Below are positions 1 through 11,416 of a DNA stretch of 64,000 nt, piece after piece; position 1 is the stretch's first letter, and the number at the start of each line of letters is the position of its first letter. This stretch comes from Anastrepha obliqua (Eukaryota > Arthropoda > Insecta > Diptera > Tephritidae). The position numbers were made by a program, and so were the translations under genes. The stretch covers positions 46,154,501 through 46,218,500 of the forward strand of contig NC_072896.1 in assembly GCF_027943255.1 (NCBI RefSeq). The letters run 5' to 3'. Under the pieces are notes generated by a model. It saw nothing but the letters and a program-made list of their open reading frames with translations. It was not told the DNA's origin and did no database searches.

Positions 1-87
1 ACTTGGCCTAACGAAGAGAACAAGGAGCGGAAATTGCATTTAGCCTTTCCAGAGCAGTTCACTTGCAAGCCTGTTCATAAATATTGA

Positions 88-302
88 TTATGTTGAAAAA
101 ATTTTAGAGGTATGGCCAAAATCAGACCGGCTATCTGCGAATTTGAAAGAATCAGCTGATAGGCTCGCGGTTTGTGTACGTACAAACTGAGATTGTGTTG
201 GCGCAATACAAAAAAAAAATCAACACAGCCTCCCACTAAAGTTACTTCGTTGTCGGCTGAATAACGACTGATTGGACGAGTGCGGGAATACGTGTGAAAC
301 AT
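88..302 (+). repeat. Dispersed repeat family R (TGGCCA-ended), copy a
   Basis: Starts with a block reading gtatggccaaaatcagacc and continues through caatcaacacagcc-type and ctgaataacgactgattgg blocks. The same ordered blocks recur in inverted orientation at about 60650-60950 and in part at 1430-1550, 53575-53740 and 55868-56090. No convincing ORF is present. The copy at 55868-56090 has GGTGTGGCCA at one end and, inverted, AGGTTTGGCCA at the other, so this could be a non-autonomous DNA transposon. The superfamily is unknown to me. Confidence 0.6.
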
Positions 303-1429
303 GATGGAACGAATAATGAGATGGTGCCTATAGTGGTTCCGTTACTTTGCTCTCAGCGAATTTGTCAATGAGTGACGTCATATCAGCACCACTATGGCCA
401 GATTAACATTTTCGTAACTTGATTTAGCATTTTTTTTTTGTCATTCATTCATTCATTTGTCATTCTTCATGACATTTTTTAGCCTGTTATAAATAAAATG
501 TAATGCAATTTTGTAGAATATACAATTTTTTAAAATTTGTTCAATAATTCACTCAGTTTTATTTATTGCAGTTGTTCTTGGCGTTCTTCTCCTTCCAGCA
601 GTCATATCTCTTTCTCCCTATTATAGTGTTGCCTAGCTTTGGATATAAAAATGCACTAAAATGCCCATTTTAAGAAAATAAAATATATTATCAAATTTTT
701 ATTAAACTACTTAAAAAACTTTATATGCCTGACAAATTGTCTTTAAAATGTGCCTTTTTTTTAAATAAATGTGTTACGGTTATGTACAATTTAATTTATG
801 ATTTTTTTGTTGAGAAAAACTCTTTTGCTAAGAGAACGACTGTTTTGCTGTATTTGCGGTTATGTAACAAGATAAGGTAGATACTCTTTTTGTGAAAATG
901 GCGTTATGGTTTCTTCAGTATTTTCTGGTATTTGTTTGCTTATTTTTACTATGAATACACCTCTTGACGCCTTATGTCCCACTAAGGATTGACGACCGAA
1001 AGAAACGACTACACCTCTATGGCTTTAATTCGCATTCAGTAAATTCAAACGCTTTTTAAAATGTGGAGAAAGGGTTTCAATGTTAAAAAGAGTTGAGAGA
1101 AGAATATTTTATATTCTAACATAACCTTAAAAAGAGCAAAAAAATAAATTTGCACTTTCAAAATATCAAATTTTATAAAAATCAACAGCTTTTCTGAGTG
1201 ATCTTTTTTAACCTTCTTTTGTTTAATAATACAGGTTTTTTTAACATACAGTTTCGGTAGCTTTAAATTAAAATAAAAAACAAAAGCACCAAACTTAAAA
1301 ATCTTCGTATTTTGGGTACAAAAAATCACTAAATTTATTGCGAAGGTCGAATGGTTGGTAACACTGCACAACTCAGCTTATGTGACGTCACGCACTTTCT
1401 GATGGGCGCAATCTTGTTTCTGGCATTCT
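303..1429. other. AT-rich stretch without recognisable gene
   Basis: Homopolymer-rich, AT-rich DNA. The only long open frame (1045-1371, minus) has a low-complexity Phe/Lys/Ile composition expected from AT-rich noise. I see no repeat or RNA gene here. Confidence 0.5.
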
Positions 1430-1550
1430 TGCGTGTGAAATGAGCGGGCAGAATTCTACTTTACCCGAGTACCCAATGATGTGATAGTCGAAGTAGCTCC
1501 TTCAATTCCGTTTCACCCATAGCTCACGGCCACACTTGGTAGTCTATCGA
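1430..1550 (+). repeat. Dispersed repeat family R, copy b (partial)
   Basis: Contains gtgtgaaatgagcggg followed by an aattct..cccgagt block and, further on, ggtagtctatcgac. These match in order the middle and end of copies d (53575) and e (55868). The copy is diverged and lacks the TGGCCA start. Confidence 0.5.
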
Positions 1551-1835
1551 CTTTCATACTGATATATGTTGGATAGAAAATTGAATGTTTGTGCCCATAA
1601 GAAAATAATGTATTTCGGATGTTTTTTTCCACTTTCGAAAAAAAGTTGCCTATTCCTTTTTCAATACTCGAATACGAAAGATGATAGATTTCCACCATAC
1701 TCGAATTCTGCCATATTTTTATCTATCTGATATTTTTTCGTGCGCGCTGAATTGTTGTCATGTGTCAGTGAGAGTCGAGTGGTGAAAATGTAGAGCTCTC
1801 TTTTTGCTGCATAGAAGAGTGGGTGTACGCTATAC

Positions 1836-2020
1836 TTAAATAAATAATTGGCGCATACACTTCTGTTAGGTGTTTGGCCGAGCTCCTCCTCCTATTTGTG
1901 GTGTGCGTCTTGATGTTGTTCCACAAATGGAGGGACCTACAGTTTCAAGCCGACTCCGAACGGCAGATATTTTTATGAGGAGCTTTTTCATGGCAGAAAT
2001 ACACTCAGAGGTTTGCACTC
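1836..2020 (-). repeat. SINE-A copy, 3' part (tRNA head missing)
   Basis: On the minus strand this reads from the caaacctc block through the gccgttcggagtcgg block and the ggaggaggagctcgg block to a gcgccaattattta tail. This is the body and tail of the tRNA-derived SINE seen complete at 25125 and 56145. The tRNA-like 5' part is absent, so the copy is 5' truncated, as expected for target-primed retrotransposition. Confidence 0.75.
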
Positions 2021-2465
2021 ACTTCATTTCAAAATTACAACCAGTTTTTAAGGACAAAAACTGGTCATGAATTAGTAAGTTCTTCATTGCTAGGTCACCC
2101 TGAAGCACCAAATTTCAATGCATCGATTAATTTTTCGGGCATTTAAACCAGCATGCCACGACTGGTGTGCGCTCAAAGTTGGATTCACAAACTTAAATAG
2201 TTGTTGACTCATTCGCGGAGACTTATTACTCTAAATAGATGTATTAAATAAGGTTGGAGGCATCGAAGTGAATGATCGTGGGAACTAGTATACTAGTACA
2301 GGCTCATTTCTAGAGACCAAACATATCACTACAAATTTTCATCAATAAAGGGACTTTCAAATGTGACTCCTAGATGTCGGTAGTGAATAACTTCTAGACG
2401 GTACCGTTTTTATATCGTCTTTGATATTTATCAAGTCGAATATACACTCACATACGGGGGTGAAG
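2021..2465. other. No gene seen
   Basis: Unassigned DNA between the SINE end and a LINE fragment. I find no ORF, terminal repeat or RNA structure I can support. Confidence 0.4.
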
Positions 2466-2470
2466 TCTAG

Positions 2471-2550
2471 GTGCTGAAATTCAATGAAACCGATCAGTTA
2501 AATTGTTTTGAAACAGCGATTCTAAGAAAAATATATGGACCACAGGTATC
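2471..2550 (+). pseudogene. RTE-like LINE scrap (C-terminal FERKILRKIYGP-type motif)
   Basis: Translation gives FETAILRKIYGPQ, close to the FERKILRKIYGP motif found downstream of the reverse transcriptase in RTE-like endonuclease/RT non-LTR elements. Only about 25 codons remain before the DD37D mariner begins. The related deletion derivative at 58930-59600 carries FEKKIPRKIL at the equivalent place. Confidence 0.5.
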
Positions 2551-2559
2551 ACGGAACGT

Positions 2560-3538
2560 TATGGAGGTGATCATCAAAACACTGAAACGTCACGTGAAAT
2601 GGCGAAATCCCCGACGAAGTGCCAATCAAATGGCGAAGGAATTGAAAATATCTGACCGTACCATCTGCCGCGTACTGAAAAGTAACCTCAAAGTCAAGCC
2701 TTAGAAGATCCAAAGGCGCATGATCTCACACCAAAGCAGCAACAAGTCAGACTTGAGAGAGCTAAGGGAGTTGATATGCTTGGCCGAAAGCGGTCATTTT
2801 CCGAACATTATGTTTTCTGACAAAAAAAATTTTCAAATTGAGCAATTCGTAAACTCTCAAAACGCTAAGGTTTATTTGGCCGATCGTTCATACGAGAATT
2901 TGAGTCATCGATTGGCCATCAGGAGACAGCACCCGCCACAGATAATGGTTTGGGCCGCTGTAAACGCAGATGGGCGCTCTCCAACCACTTTTATCGAGGC
3001 AGACGTCAAGGTGATTGCGCAATATTATCGGGAAAGTATTGTGGAGGTTACTTTGAAGCTGTGGGCAGACAAACATTTCAGTGGCAGACCATGGACGTTT
3101 CAACAGAACTCGGCACCGTCTCACAAAGCTCGAGTGAACCAAGAATGGCTCAAAAACAACATTCCGCACTTCATAACATCCAAAAATGGCTCTCAAGTTC
3201 ACCAGATGTGAATTCGATGGATTATTCTCTTTGAGCTATTTTAGAGAGCAAGGTCCGAACTGAAAGATTCACCAGTCTCGAGACGCTGAAAAAAGCTAAA
3301 GCCATTGTCCGCGAATGGGTCAGAATACCTGCAGGTCACATTCGGGCAGCTTGCGATTCGTTTCTGGACCGTCTCATCGCCAAAGTCCAGGCAAAAGGTG
3401 GTATTATGGAGGAAAAGTAAATTGATTCTTAATTTTGTGCTATTTTCACACATTTTTTACCTTGGATTAATTAAAAGTAATTTTCCAAACTGAAGTTATT
3501 GCCATTTTAATTCGTTACACTTCGATTACCGGACCCTA
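2560..3538 (+). pseudogene. DD37D mariner-like transposase, copy A1 (frameshifted)
   Basis: 5'-truncated ITm transposon. Frames in order: HTH region (SANQMAKELKISDRTICRVL, 2620-2700), then NIMFSDKKNFQIEQFVNSQN with the first Asp (about 2806-2865), the MVWAAVNADGRSP block, WTFQQNSAPSHKARVNQEW, and SSPDVNSMDYSL (shifted frame, about 3190-3233). Spacing from the QQ[D/N] residue to the MDY Asp is 37, indicating the DD37D (maT-like) group. The second catalytic Asp is Asn here. At least three frameshifts and a stop are present. The 3' terminus ends ggaccct followed by TA at 3539-3540. Related copies lie at 8800, 11951, 36104 and 61782. Confidence 0.8.
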
Positions 3539-3589
3539 TATTTTAAGATTAATAGTCTTTAAAACAAGGAAGTCTAATTAAACTTTTTA

Positions 3590-4080
3590 TAATCAAAAAT
3601 TCAAAAAATTCAATAGGTGATATTTTGAAAATGGAAAATCTATCTCAACAAATTTAGCCATTTTATTAAACTCAATTAAGACTTTAGCAATAGGAGCATT
3701 TCGATCATAAAGGGACTTTGAGAAACCCACATAGAAGAATTCCAAACGACGCAGAGCTCTGGCCGCAATATTAAAGAAAATCCTCCCAGAAAGCACAGTT
3801 AATAACAGGACAGTTAACAACACCACGGATCCAATGAAAAATGAAAAACAAATGTAGGATTATTCCCTTGTTCTGCAATGATTTAAGTTGATCAATAAGC
3901 ATCGCGCTTCATAGGTAGGGATGGGATCCGAAAGTACGCAAGGCGAAATGTAAGAATACTTTCTGGATTCATTCAATTCTAGCAGCTTGGTATGAATAAG
4001 GAGACCAAATGAAGCATGCATACTGAAGTTTGGAACGTACAAAGGATTGCTGAACTCGTTGCTGTAATGTTGGAGTTAGT
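3590..4080 (-). pseudogene. CR1/Daphne-like LINE, C-terminal end of RT ORF
   Basis: Minus-strand translation gives RSKLQYACFIWSPY, then SQKVFLHFALRTFGSHPYL, then a tail with PIAKVLIEFNKMAKF. This follows the order seen after the reverse transcriptase core in CR1-group non-LTR elements (RS.LEY...WSP, ..FL.FAL, ..P..R.L..FN). Several stops and shifts make it a relic. The same element type is represented by its upstream RT part at 12700-13960, on the opposite strand. Confidence 0.6.
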
Positions 4081-4540
4081 CCTTGAAAATTTTAATTCTC
4101 TTTTGATAGCCTGTAGACGTGCTGATGGTGGACATTTAAAAGATGCAATTTTTCATGTAGAATTATTAAGAGTCGAATTTTGAATAAAAATAGTGAAAAC
4201 TGAAAGAATCTAAATTGTTAAGTGTTTTTTGAAAGATCCCGCGTGTTTTGAAAGCTCCTTTATAAAAAATGGTTTGCTCAGCTTGCCACAAAATTTTCCT
4301 GAAATCGGACATCTTTAAGACCACGCTCGCTCACTATTAAGAACTGTTACAGCTGAATTTTTGCGTTTACAAGAAGTAAGATCATATTGCACCTGGGGCT
4401 GAGTGTTGGTACGTATAGAAATGTCACTATTGTTTATTGAAATCTGCAAGAACTATTTTTCAGCAGCTGAAGCTTGAAGTCAATTTAAAGGAATATAACG
4501 TATTTTTTTACATATTTACAAATATCTATATGAACTGTAC
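4081..4540. other. No gene seen
   Basis: Unassigned AT-rich DNA between two LINE relics. No supported ORF or repeat. Confidence 0.4.
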
Positions 4541-4543
4541 ATC

Positions 4544-5151
4544 AAATATCTTGGAGTTATTATTGACCACAAGTTGAGATTTAGGCAGCATCTAACATAC
4601 GCCAGCGATAAAGCAGCGAAGGCTGTAACGACACTAACACGTATTATGATGAATACGAGAGCCCCTAAGCAGGCTTCTGCGCATTCCATATTGAATTGGA
4701 GGATGCTGCATTAGTCCTCGCTGGTATGCTACCGGTTAAGCAGACTGCACTCGAATTCGTCGAAATAACCGAATAAAAGACATATCGAGTGGGTCCGGCG
4801 CGGCTGAATAACCGAAAGGCTGAACGGGAGCGAAGCATACGTACGTGGCAGGCAGAATGGGAGAACTCCATGAACGAACGATGGACGTATCGACTGATTC
4901 CGAATGTCACCAAATGGATAAATCGAAAACATGGACAGATAGATGTCTACCCGACCCAAGTACGTAGTGGACATGGATGCTTTAAACCTTATCTGCATAG
5001 ATTTAAACATGAAGACGACCCATCCTGCACCTTTTGTGACGGTCTAGTTGAAGATGCAGAGCATGTCTTCTTTGCCTGCCCCCGGTTTGAGCTGGATAGG
5101 GAAGATTCGAGTGATAGGGTTGGGAAGTCAGTAGTGGTTAGTAACCTAGTA
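4544..5151 (+). pseudogene. R1-like LINE, C-terminal half (interrupted by DD41D)
   Basis: Reads KYLGVIIDHKLRFRQHL at 4544-4594, the post-RT segment, then a deletion and shift. It resumes in an open frame from 4789 with WTYRLIPNVTKWINRKHG, GHGCFKPYLHRFKHEDDPSC and CTFCDGLVEDAEHVFFACPR. This Cys-His cluster (C-x2-C, H, C) is the zinc knuckle-like C-terminus typical of R1-clade non-LTR ORF2. The frame is entered at codon 5149-5151 by a DD41D transposon and continues at 6462. Confidence 0.7.
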
Positions 5152-6459
5152 ACGGGTGATTTTTTAGCTATTATCCTTTTAAACAGTTGGTTCAAAGAGC
5201 TGACGCACGTTTCGTGTTTTGTTTCACTGTCAGACATCTTCAGTTTGGTCTATAATTTAACCATGAATCGTTTTATAAACGAACAACGCTTGCAAATCAT
5301 TGAATTTTATTATAAAAATGCGTGTTCTGTTAAGAAAGTTTATCGCACGCTTCTTCCATTTTATGGTCAGTTTAGTCGACCCACTGAAGCGGCTATTCGA
5401 GCTATTGTGACTAAATTTAGAACCAAATTTACATTATTGGACATCAAACCACCAACAGTGGTTACGCTTACGTAGAGTGCGAACTGAAGAAAATATCGCA
5501 GCTGTATCGGCCAGTGTTAATGAAAACCATCTATTATCGATTCGTCGCCGTTCGCAGCAATTGGGCTTCTGTTACTCAACAACGTGGAAAATTTTGCGAA
5601 AGGATTTAGGTGTGAAGCCTTTCAAAATACAGCTGGTGCAAGAAGTGAAGCCAAACGACCTACCGCAACGCAGAATTTTTGGTGAATGCGCTCTTGGAAA
5701 GTTGGCCGAAGATCCACTTTTTTATCGAAAAATTGTGTTCAGCGACGAAGCTCATTTTTCGATCAATGGGTACGTAAATAAGCAGAATTGTCGATTTTGG
5801 AGTGAAGATCAGCCAGAAAAATTGCAAGAGCTACCAATGTATCCAGAAAAGGTCACAGTTTGGTGCGGTTTATGGGCTGGAGGTATCATTGGACTGTACT
5901 TCTTCAAAGATGCTGCGAATCGTAACGTAACTGTGAATGGTGAGCGCTACCGTGAAATGATATCCAACTTTTTTTGCTTTTTTGCCCAAAATGCAAGAGG
6001 TTGACTTGCATGATATGTGATTTCAGCAAGACGGTGCCACATGCCACACAGCACGCGTGACAATGGACTTGTTGAGAGGCGAGTTCGGTGAACATTTTAT
6101 TTCACATTCGGGACCTGTCAATTGGCCACCCAGATCGTGCGATATAACGCCTTTAGATTATTTTTTGTGGGGCTATGTTAAAGCTCATGTCTATTCGGAC
6201 AAGCCTGCTTCAATCAACGCATTGGAAGACAACATAAAAGCATTTGTATATGAGATACCGGCCGAAACATTGGAAAGAGTATCCCAAAATTGGACTAAGC
6301 GGATGGACCATTTGAAGCGCAGTCGCAGTCAACATTTGCATTTGCACATTAAATTAAATGGACTGTACTATCGATTTAAATAAAAATTTCATGCATTTTT
6401 CTGAATTTTACGTGTGTTTTTTTGAAAAACTTTCCTATAGCTCTTAAAAAATCACCCTT
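5152..6459 (+). mobile_element. DD41D ITm transposon (rosa-like), family 1 copy 1
   Basis: A 1308-bp element flanked by TA duplications (5150-5151 and 6460-6461). Its ends are terminal inverted repeats, acgggtgattttttagct on the left and, inverted, aagggtgattttttaagagct on the right. It lies inside an R1-like LINE frame. Deleting the element and one TA gives an uninterrupted LINE reading frame to a stop at 6528-6530, which proves the borders. A second, 3'-truncated copy lies at 29681-30747. Confidence 0.9.
5263..6383 (+). pseudogene. DD41D transposase of family 1 copy 1 (broken)
   Basis: Three open pieces: 5263-5475 (N-terminal HTH region), 5477-6004 (second HTH, then KIVFSDEAHFSINGYVNKQN with the first Asp, WCGLWAGG, TVNGERYREM) and 6057-6383. 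QQDGATCHTA at about 6025 to PRSCDITPLDYFLWGY gives 41 residues between the second and third Asp, the DD41D signature of rosa/visitor-type elements. The first frame break (5463-5478) is identical in the copy at 29.7 kb. Further defects here are an expanded T/C tract near 5970-5985 and TGG-to-TGA at about 6017-6019. All three catalytic Asp codons are still present. Confidence 0.85.
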
Positions 6460-6461
6460 TA

Positions 6462-6700
6462 GATATCATGCTTGACTCAGATGGTCAATCATTCATTGGT
6501 CCGCTGTCGGTAACATGGCAAGAGTGGTAATTACCAAACTGCGTCGCGCTGGACTACAGCGCAGACTTTGATGTAGAGGCAATAGGCCTTTCCCCCTCTC
6601 GTAAAGTACTACCTAACGGTTCTCCCGTGAGAGGGAAACGGGACTGGGCTGAGTCGAAGGACAAGCCCCACACTTTTCTACTTTCAAAGCTTTTTGCCAC
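6462..6700 (+). pseudogene. R1-like LINE, last codons and 3' UTR
   Basis: The continuation of the LINE at 4544-5151. Starting from GAT at 6462 the frame runs 22 codons (DIMLDSDG... ending VTWQEW) to TAA at 6528-6530. The following GC-richer 150 bases, with an inverted ccctctcg/gagaggga block, look like an R1-type 3' UTR. Confidence 0.6.
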
Positions 6701-8515
6701 CTCTAGAAAAAAAAGAATGTACTTCGATAAAAATTTTTAACTTCAAGTTTACCAAATTTTGTAGAAATACCCCAAATCGGTAACTCTGCTTTTCGCCTGC
6801 TCGATACCAGCTCAGCAGGCATACTTGGGTATGTATGTTTGTGTGTGTGTATTTATAACTATGTTTTTGTGCTTGTACGTATACTATCCCGGTAATGTTT
6901 AGTTGCAGCTATGAATAATGTGTGGGGATAAGTCGAATGTTTTTGTATACAATAATAATAATAATAACAATAACAACAACAGCGACTGGCCTTATGGGGT
7001 AAAGCTACACCTGCGCAATTTGCGAAAAGTGACTAAATTATTTTAATGCACAACTTATGCTCCAAGAAGCTAACAAGAAGTAGCGACCCAACAAATATAC
7101 GACGTATAGCATGTGGCATGTGGCATGTGGCAGTGTGCGAATGTTGGTTGCAGCGGATTGCAAGGTAGCAGGATGTAATTATCACTTGCAGATGCATGCA
7201 AATATTCATATCTGCCACAAAGCGCCACGAATAGCGGAAAAACGGGGGGCGGGTGAATAATGGAGAGTCGTCAGCCAACTAAGTGCATGTACTTAAGAGT
7301 AAAAATATCTTTAAGAATGCAGACACTATGCAGTTGGCATACATTTGTGTGAGTGTGCATGCGCATGTGTGTGTGCGCATGCATATCCGTGTTCGCTAGT
7401 TATTGCTTTTGTGGGTGTTTTGGCAAAAACTTGCAAATTATCTGCAAGTTACTTAAATGCTTTAGGCGATTTAATTGTATGTCGACTCTTCAGTTTGTTG
7501 CATAAGTTCTGACATTCGTAGAAATTAGTGAAAATGAGATTTGCAAGAAAGTGCTTACGGGAGTAAGGAATTTACTTCAAGAAGGGCAGAAAATGTTGAG
7601 TAATACAAGTAAAAGCAAATGTGCGCTGGATACTATATTTATATAGGTACATATGAAGGTAGTTAAGTATATGGGTATATGCAGTAAAGTCACATTCTTA
7701 AGGGCGTGTATGGATACTCACATATGAATCAGCTTTGATTGCAATTCTAACCCAAGACAATTAGTGTGCCAAATTTGCTACGTGAGATTTTGTAAACTGT
7801 AAGAATCCACATCTTAAAGTTTCAGAACTCCTCTCTTTAATAATAATAACTTTCTGAGAATTTTCTAAATCCATTTGCTTACGTTTCATGTATTTCTATT
7901 CCATTTGAGAGGAGCCACGGCTTAATTATAGCTGAATTGCAGCTTAATTATAGTCACTTTTGAATAAAACGGAAGATACAATTTAATTAAATCTCTTTAT
8001 TATCAAATCTATGTTACAAAACCTTACAGATTAGAAGTATAGTAGAGCTTAATTGTGGTTTTTTACTGACTAATTTAGAGTTCTGAGTTCTTATAAATTT
8101 TTAAATTATCTGCTCTCTCTAAACTCTGTAAATGCCTTCTCAAAGATAAGTTATATTTCAGCTCGAAATAAGCTCAAATAAGCTTATTGAAAACAACTCC
8201 GGGCGGCCTAGCATGGACAGAAGCGAAAACCGTGAACCTGATTAATATTTACTTTTTGCGAAGCTACAATTTTGACATTAAAACAATTTTAAAAAGTACA
8301 AAATATAAATGACTTTAGTTATGTGCTGTTCGGGTATTTATTTTAAATGCCCAATTGAATTCGGTATGGAATAGTATTCTTGTTTGATATCACAGTGCAA
8401 CAAAATAAAAAAAAAGAAAATTAACCACTTAGGTCTGTTGCTATTTTCCTGCTAAGTTATGGAAAAGAGGACGACTTGTATTTTACCAAATATTTGTATG
8501 AGTAATTTATTTCGC
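6701..8515. other. No gene seen; microsatellite-rich, possibly single-copy
   Basis: About 1.8 kb with no TE motif I recognise. It contains short TG/CA runs (around 6836-6850 and 7345-7385), an ATGTGGC triplication (around 7110-7132) and AT-rich DNA. The open frame at 7033-7278 (minus) has no recognisable motif. Confidence 0.4.
6950..6982. repeat. Trinucleotide microsatellite (ATA/ACA)n
   Basis: A run of ataataata changing to acaataacaacaacag. Confidence 0.9.
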
Positions 8516-8776
8516 GGGCGGCCGTCATAGCCGAATGGGTTGGTGTGTGGCTACTATTCGGAAGTGCACAGATTCGGATCTCCGGGCATGACAAGCCAAA
8601 TTATAGAAAATTGTGTTTATAATAGCGGCAGGCAGTGAAAAACTTCGAGGGTATTTCTGCCCCAAAAACACTCCCCATAAAAACTATCTGGCGTTCGGAG
8701 GCGATATAAACCCGTAGGTACAGCATCAAGACGCATACCACAAATGTAGGTGTAAACGCCAATTACCACCAGCTTC
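8516..8776 (+). repeat. SINE-A copy, near full length but diverged
   Basis: Has a box A-like catagccgaatgggttgg at the 5' end, a degenerate box B (agattcggatctccg), then the taatagcgg, caggcagtg, atttctgccc, gcgttcggag and atcaagacgcataccac blocks in the family order, ending aaacgccaatta. Indels suggest an old copy. A DD37D mariner remnant begins directly downstream. Confidence 0.8.
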
Positions 8777-8799
8777 AGATCGCCGTCTCCGTACAACAG

Positions 8800-9562
8800 C
8801 TGTCTGTTAGTTGGCTAAACGACAGTCCACGAGGAAACATTTTGCCGAGAGTACACGCGAAAACAGAAAATGAGTAATGGATTTCAAACGTAAAAGTGCG
8901 ATTGCATTATATTTGGCTGGAAAATCACAATCAGTCATTGTTCGTGAGCTCGAACACCTTAAAGTAAATATAGTTTTGGTTTAGCACAAGATTACTCGTT
9001 GCAATGATACTGGTACGTCATGGATGTGGTCATCAAAAGACTGCCACGCTCGTGAAATGGTTCAAAAAGTGAAGAAACGACTTGAGCGAAATCCCCGATG
9101 AAGTGGCAATCAAATGGCGAAAGAACTGAAAATATCTGACCGTAGCCTCCGCCGCATACTGAAAAATGATCTCAAAGGCAAGCCTTACAAGATCCAAAAG
9201 ACGCATGGTCTCACACCAAAGCAGCAACAAGTCGGACTTGAGAGAGCGAAGGAGTTGCTTCGCTTGTGCAAAAGCGGTCAATTTCCGAACTACCGAGAAA
9301 ATTTTTCAAATTGAGCAATTCCTAAACTCTCAAAACGATAGGTTTTAATTGGCCGCACCCGCCACAGTTAATGGTTTGGGCCGCTCTAACCACAGATGGG
9401 CGCTCTCCAATTGCTTTCATCGGAAAAGCATTCTGGAGGTTGCTTTGAAGCCGTGGGCAGGCAAACATTTCGGTGAAAGACCATGGAAGTTTCAACAGAA
9501 CTCGGCACCGTCTCACCGGGCTCGAGTGAACCAAGAATAGATGAAAAATACCGTTCCGACTG
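8800..9562 (+). pseudogene. DD37D mariner-like transposase, copy A2 (multiple deletions)
   Basis: Begins with the 5' leader and the start region: ATG at 8879, MDFKRKSAIALYLAGKSQS in frame. It continues with the HTH (MAKELKISDRSLRRILKNDL, 9114-9173), a damaged first-Asp region, PPQLMVWAAL and WKFQQNSAPSHRARVNQE. Several deletions have occurred: about 15 nt at the first catalytic Asp (near 9290), about 50 nt near 9350, and about 45 nt near 9420. The second Asp is Asn. The 3' third and terminus are missing. Confidence 0.8.
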
Positions 9563-10585
9563 CTATACCTAAAATTAGAGCGTCTAGCCATGTAACTATT
9601 GGACAATGAACAATTGAAATTGCTGGTAAACTCCAAGCACCTGCTGCTGCCTACCTGCAGCACCTGACTACCACTCATTCACTGCCCTATCAGACTGAAT
9701 TGAAACTTTTTCTTTTCTCTCCTTGGGCGCGCTTCAGTCTCAGACTCATTTTCGTGCGACATTTTTTGCCGACATATATACGCTTACACCTGTGCACACA
9801 TACACAGTTGTAGCTGCACGTAACTTTACTATCGTCTTCAGGAGGCATTGCTTAGATAACCAACTCTATCCTGCCATTGTTTAATTTTCCTTTACTCTCT
9901 TCTTCTATGCCCACCTTTTCGACTAAAGCAGCTTTTCCAATTAAATTTTCTGCCTTAAGGCGAGTCTAATTTACGCTTATTGCCAATGAGTTGCACAAGT
10001 TCTCATTTACCGGCTGCAGCTCAAGAGCAACCGCAATAACAATAATACCATAGCCAACGGCATTTTCGGTGCCACGGCAAGAAAAGTAAGTGGATTGTAC
10101 TTGGGTACAATTATTAAATTATTTTGAAAAGGGGTTCGTTCCATTTCCGTTTCAATTGACCTTCTTTTAAAGGTAAACCCAAGAGGAATGGGTGGAATTG
10201 TGCGACAACTAGTTGGAGCTGTTGGGTTGGTGTGTTGATTTAGGAAAATGGTTAAAATTTTGTGTGAACGTTAAAGATATGCAAGTGTTTGTAGATACCG
10301 TCGTAAGAAATACTGCTCACCAAGTACTCTACAGTACTGTGAAAAATCGAAGCTTTATCGCGGAGGCATGCTCCGATTTAGAGGCTAATTTTTCGAAAAT
10401 ACGATTTATAACTCTGTGGGGTGTTTGCGCTGATTTCTTTGTCCAAGTCTAGGGATTGTAAATATATTCATATATGCAAATAAAATTCATAATTTTTCCT
10501 TTTTGCTTATGATATCAACACGGATAATGACAAAAAAAAATTTCCAAGTCGAACCTGCCTGCTTTAAATTATCGAAAGCAATGGT
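9563..10585. other. No recognised gene; one small orphan ORF
   Basis: Unassigned DNA. A 79-codon open frame (10213-10452, plus) encodes a peptide with two Cys and no motif I know. Codon choice and isolation do not argue for a gene. Pyrimidine-rich DNA lies at 9700-9960. Confidence 0.35.
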
Positions 10586-10760
10586 TAAGGATGATATCCG
10601 TAGCCGATTGGGGTTTGTATGTGACTACGATTAGATTGGTCCAGATTTGAAGTCCTCTGTGTACTTAAAACGTTGCTATAATAGCAGTCGCTCATCAGTG
10701 GGCGTTGGCAAACCTCCAAAAGCATTTCTGCCATAAATTAGCTTTTCATTACATGACAAA
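10586..10760 (+). repeat. SINE-A copy, strongly decayed
   Basis: ccgtagccgattgggg resembles the SINE-A box A region. It is followed by ggtccagatttgaa (box B position), then gctataatagcagtcg, gttggcaaacctccaa and catttctgccat in the family order. The tail is not recognisable. Confidence 0.55.
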
Positions 10761-10819
10761 TCGGAGTAGAAGCTCTGCCAAAAATCTATTAAGAGCTATG
10801 CGCGCCAAGTAAATATATA

Positions 10820-10985
10820 TCGGGTGTTTTTTTAAGTGCATGAGAACTATCGATATCGCTTACTATAGTTCGACAGGTGAAAATGGCAAATTGTGTTGAC
10901 ATTCCTGTTGAATTATAATAGATTTTGAACTGTTTACTGTATTTGAACTCGTAAAATATCTGTCCAAAAATTGACAATTTTTTCT
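10820..10985 (+). repeat. DD41D family 6 terminal fragment (TIR + leader)
   Basis: Starts tcgggtgttttttta after TA at 10818-10819, followed by tgcatgagaactatcgatatcg and aaaatggcaaattgt. The same ordered blocks occur inverted at 46440-46524, beside a DD41D transposase relic, so this is a solo 5' end of that family with no coding sequence left. Confidence 0.55.
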
Positions 10986-11416
10986 CAGTGTTGAATTTCA
11001 AGATTTATTCTTTGTTCATGAAACCTCAAAGGAAGAAAATATAAAAAATAAACTGCTCGGAAATTGATGCTTCAAAATGGGACCTAACAAATAAAGTATA
11101 TAGTAACTTTTTGGTATAGAGATCAGAGATCTTAGTGGCATTCCGTTTTGCAAAGCCGAACATTGAGAAAGATTTTCAAGTATATTAATATAATTAATTA
11201 AGTGGTTTTAAAAGAAAATTTATTTAATAATGAAGTTTAAGTAAAAACAAAAGAGCAAAACTCGTATTTTATTATAATTTGAACAAATAAAAATATATTT
11301 AACTTCTATTGGTGATTGATATATAAGAACCGAAAAATTAGTATTAAACACAATTTAGTCCAATCGACGGAGAATCAGAATTTGCGAAAAAAAATAGCAT
11401 TAGTTCTCCAAGGTTA

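Noticed and set aside
1045..1371. 108-codon minus-strand ORF as a gene
   Set aside because: Lys/Phe/Ile-rich translation typical of AT-rich non-coding DNA, with no motif or neighbour support.
9322..9678. 118-codon minus ORF
   Set aside because: Antisense shadow of the DD37D transposase copy A2, which reads correctly on the plus strand.
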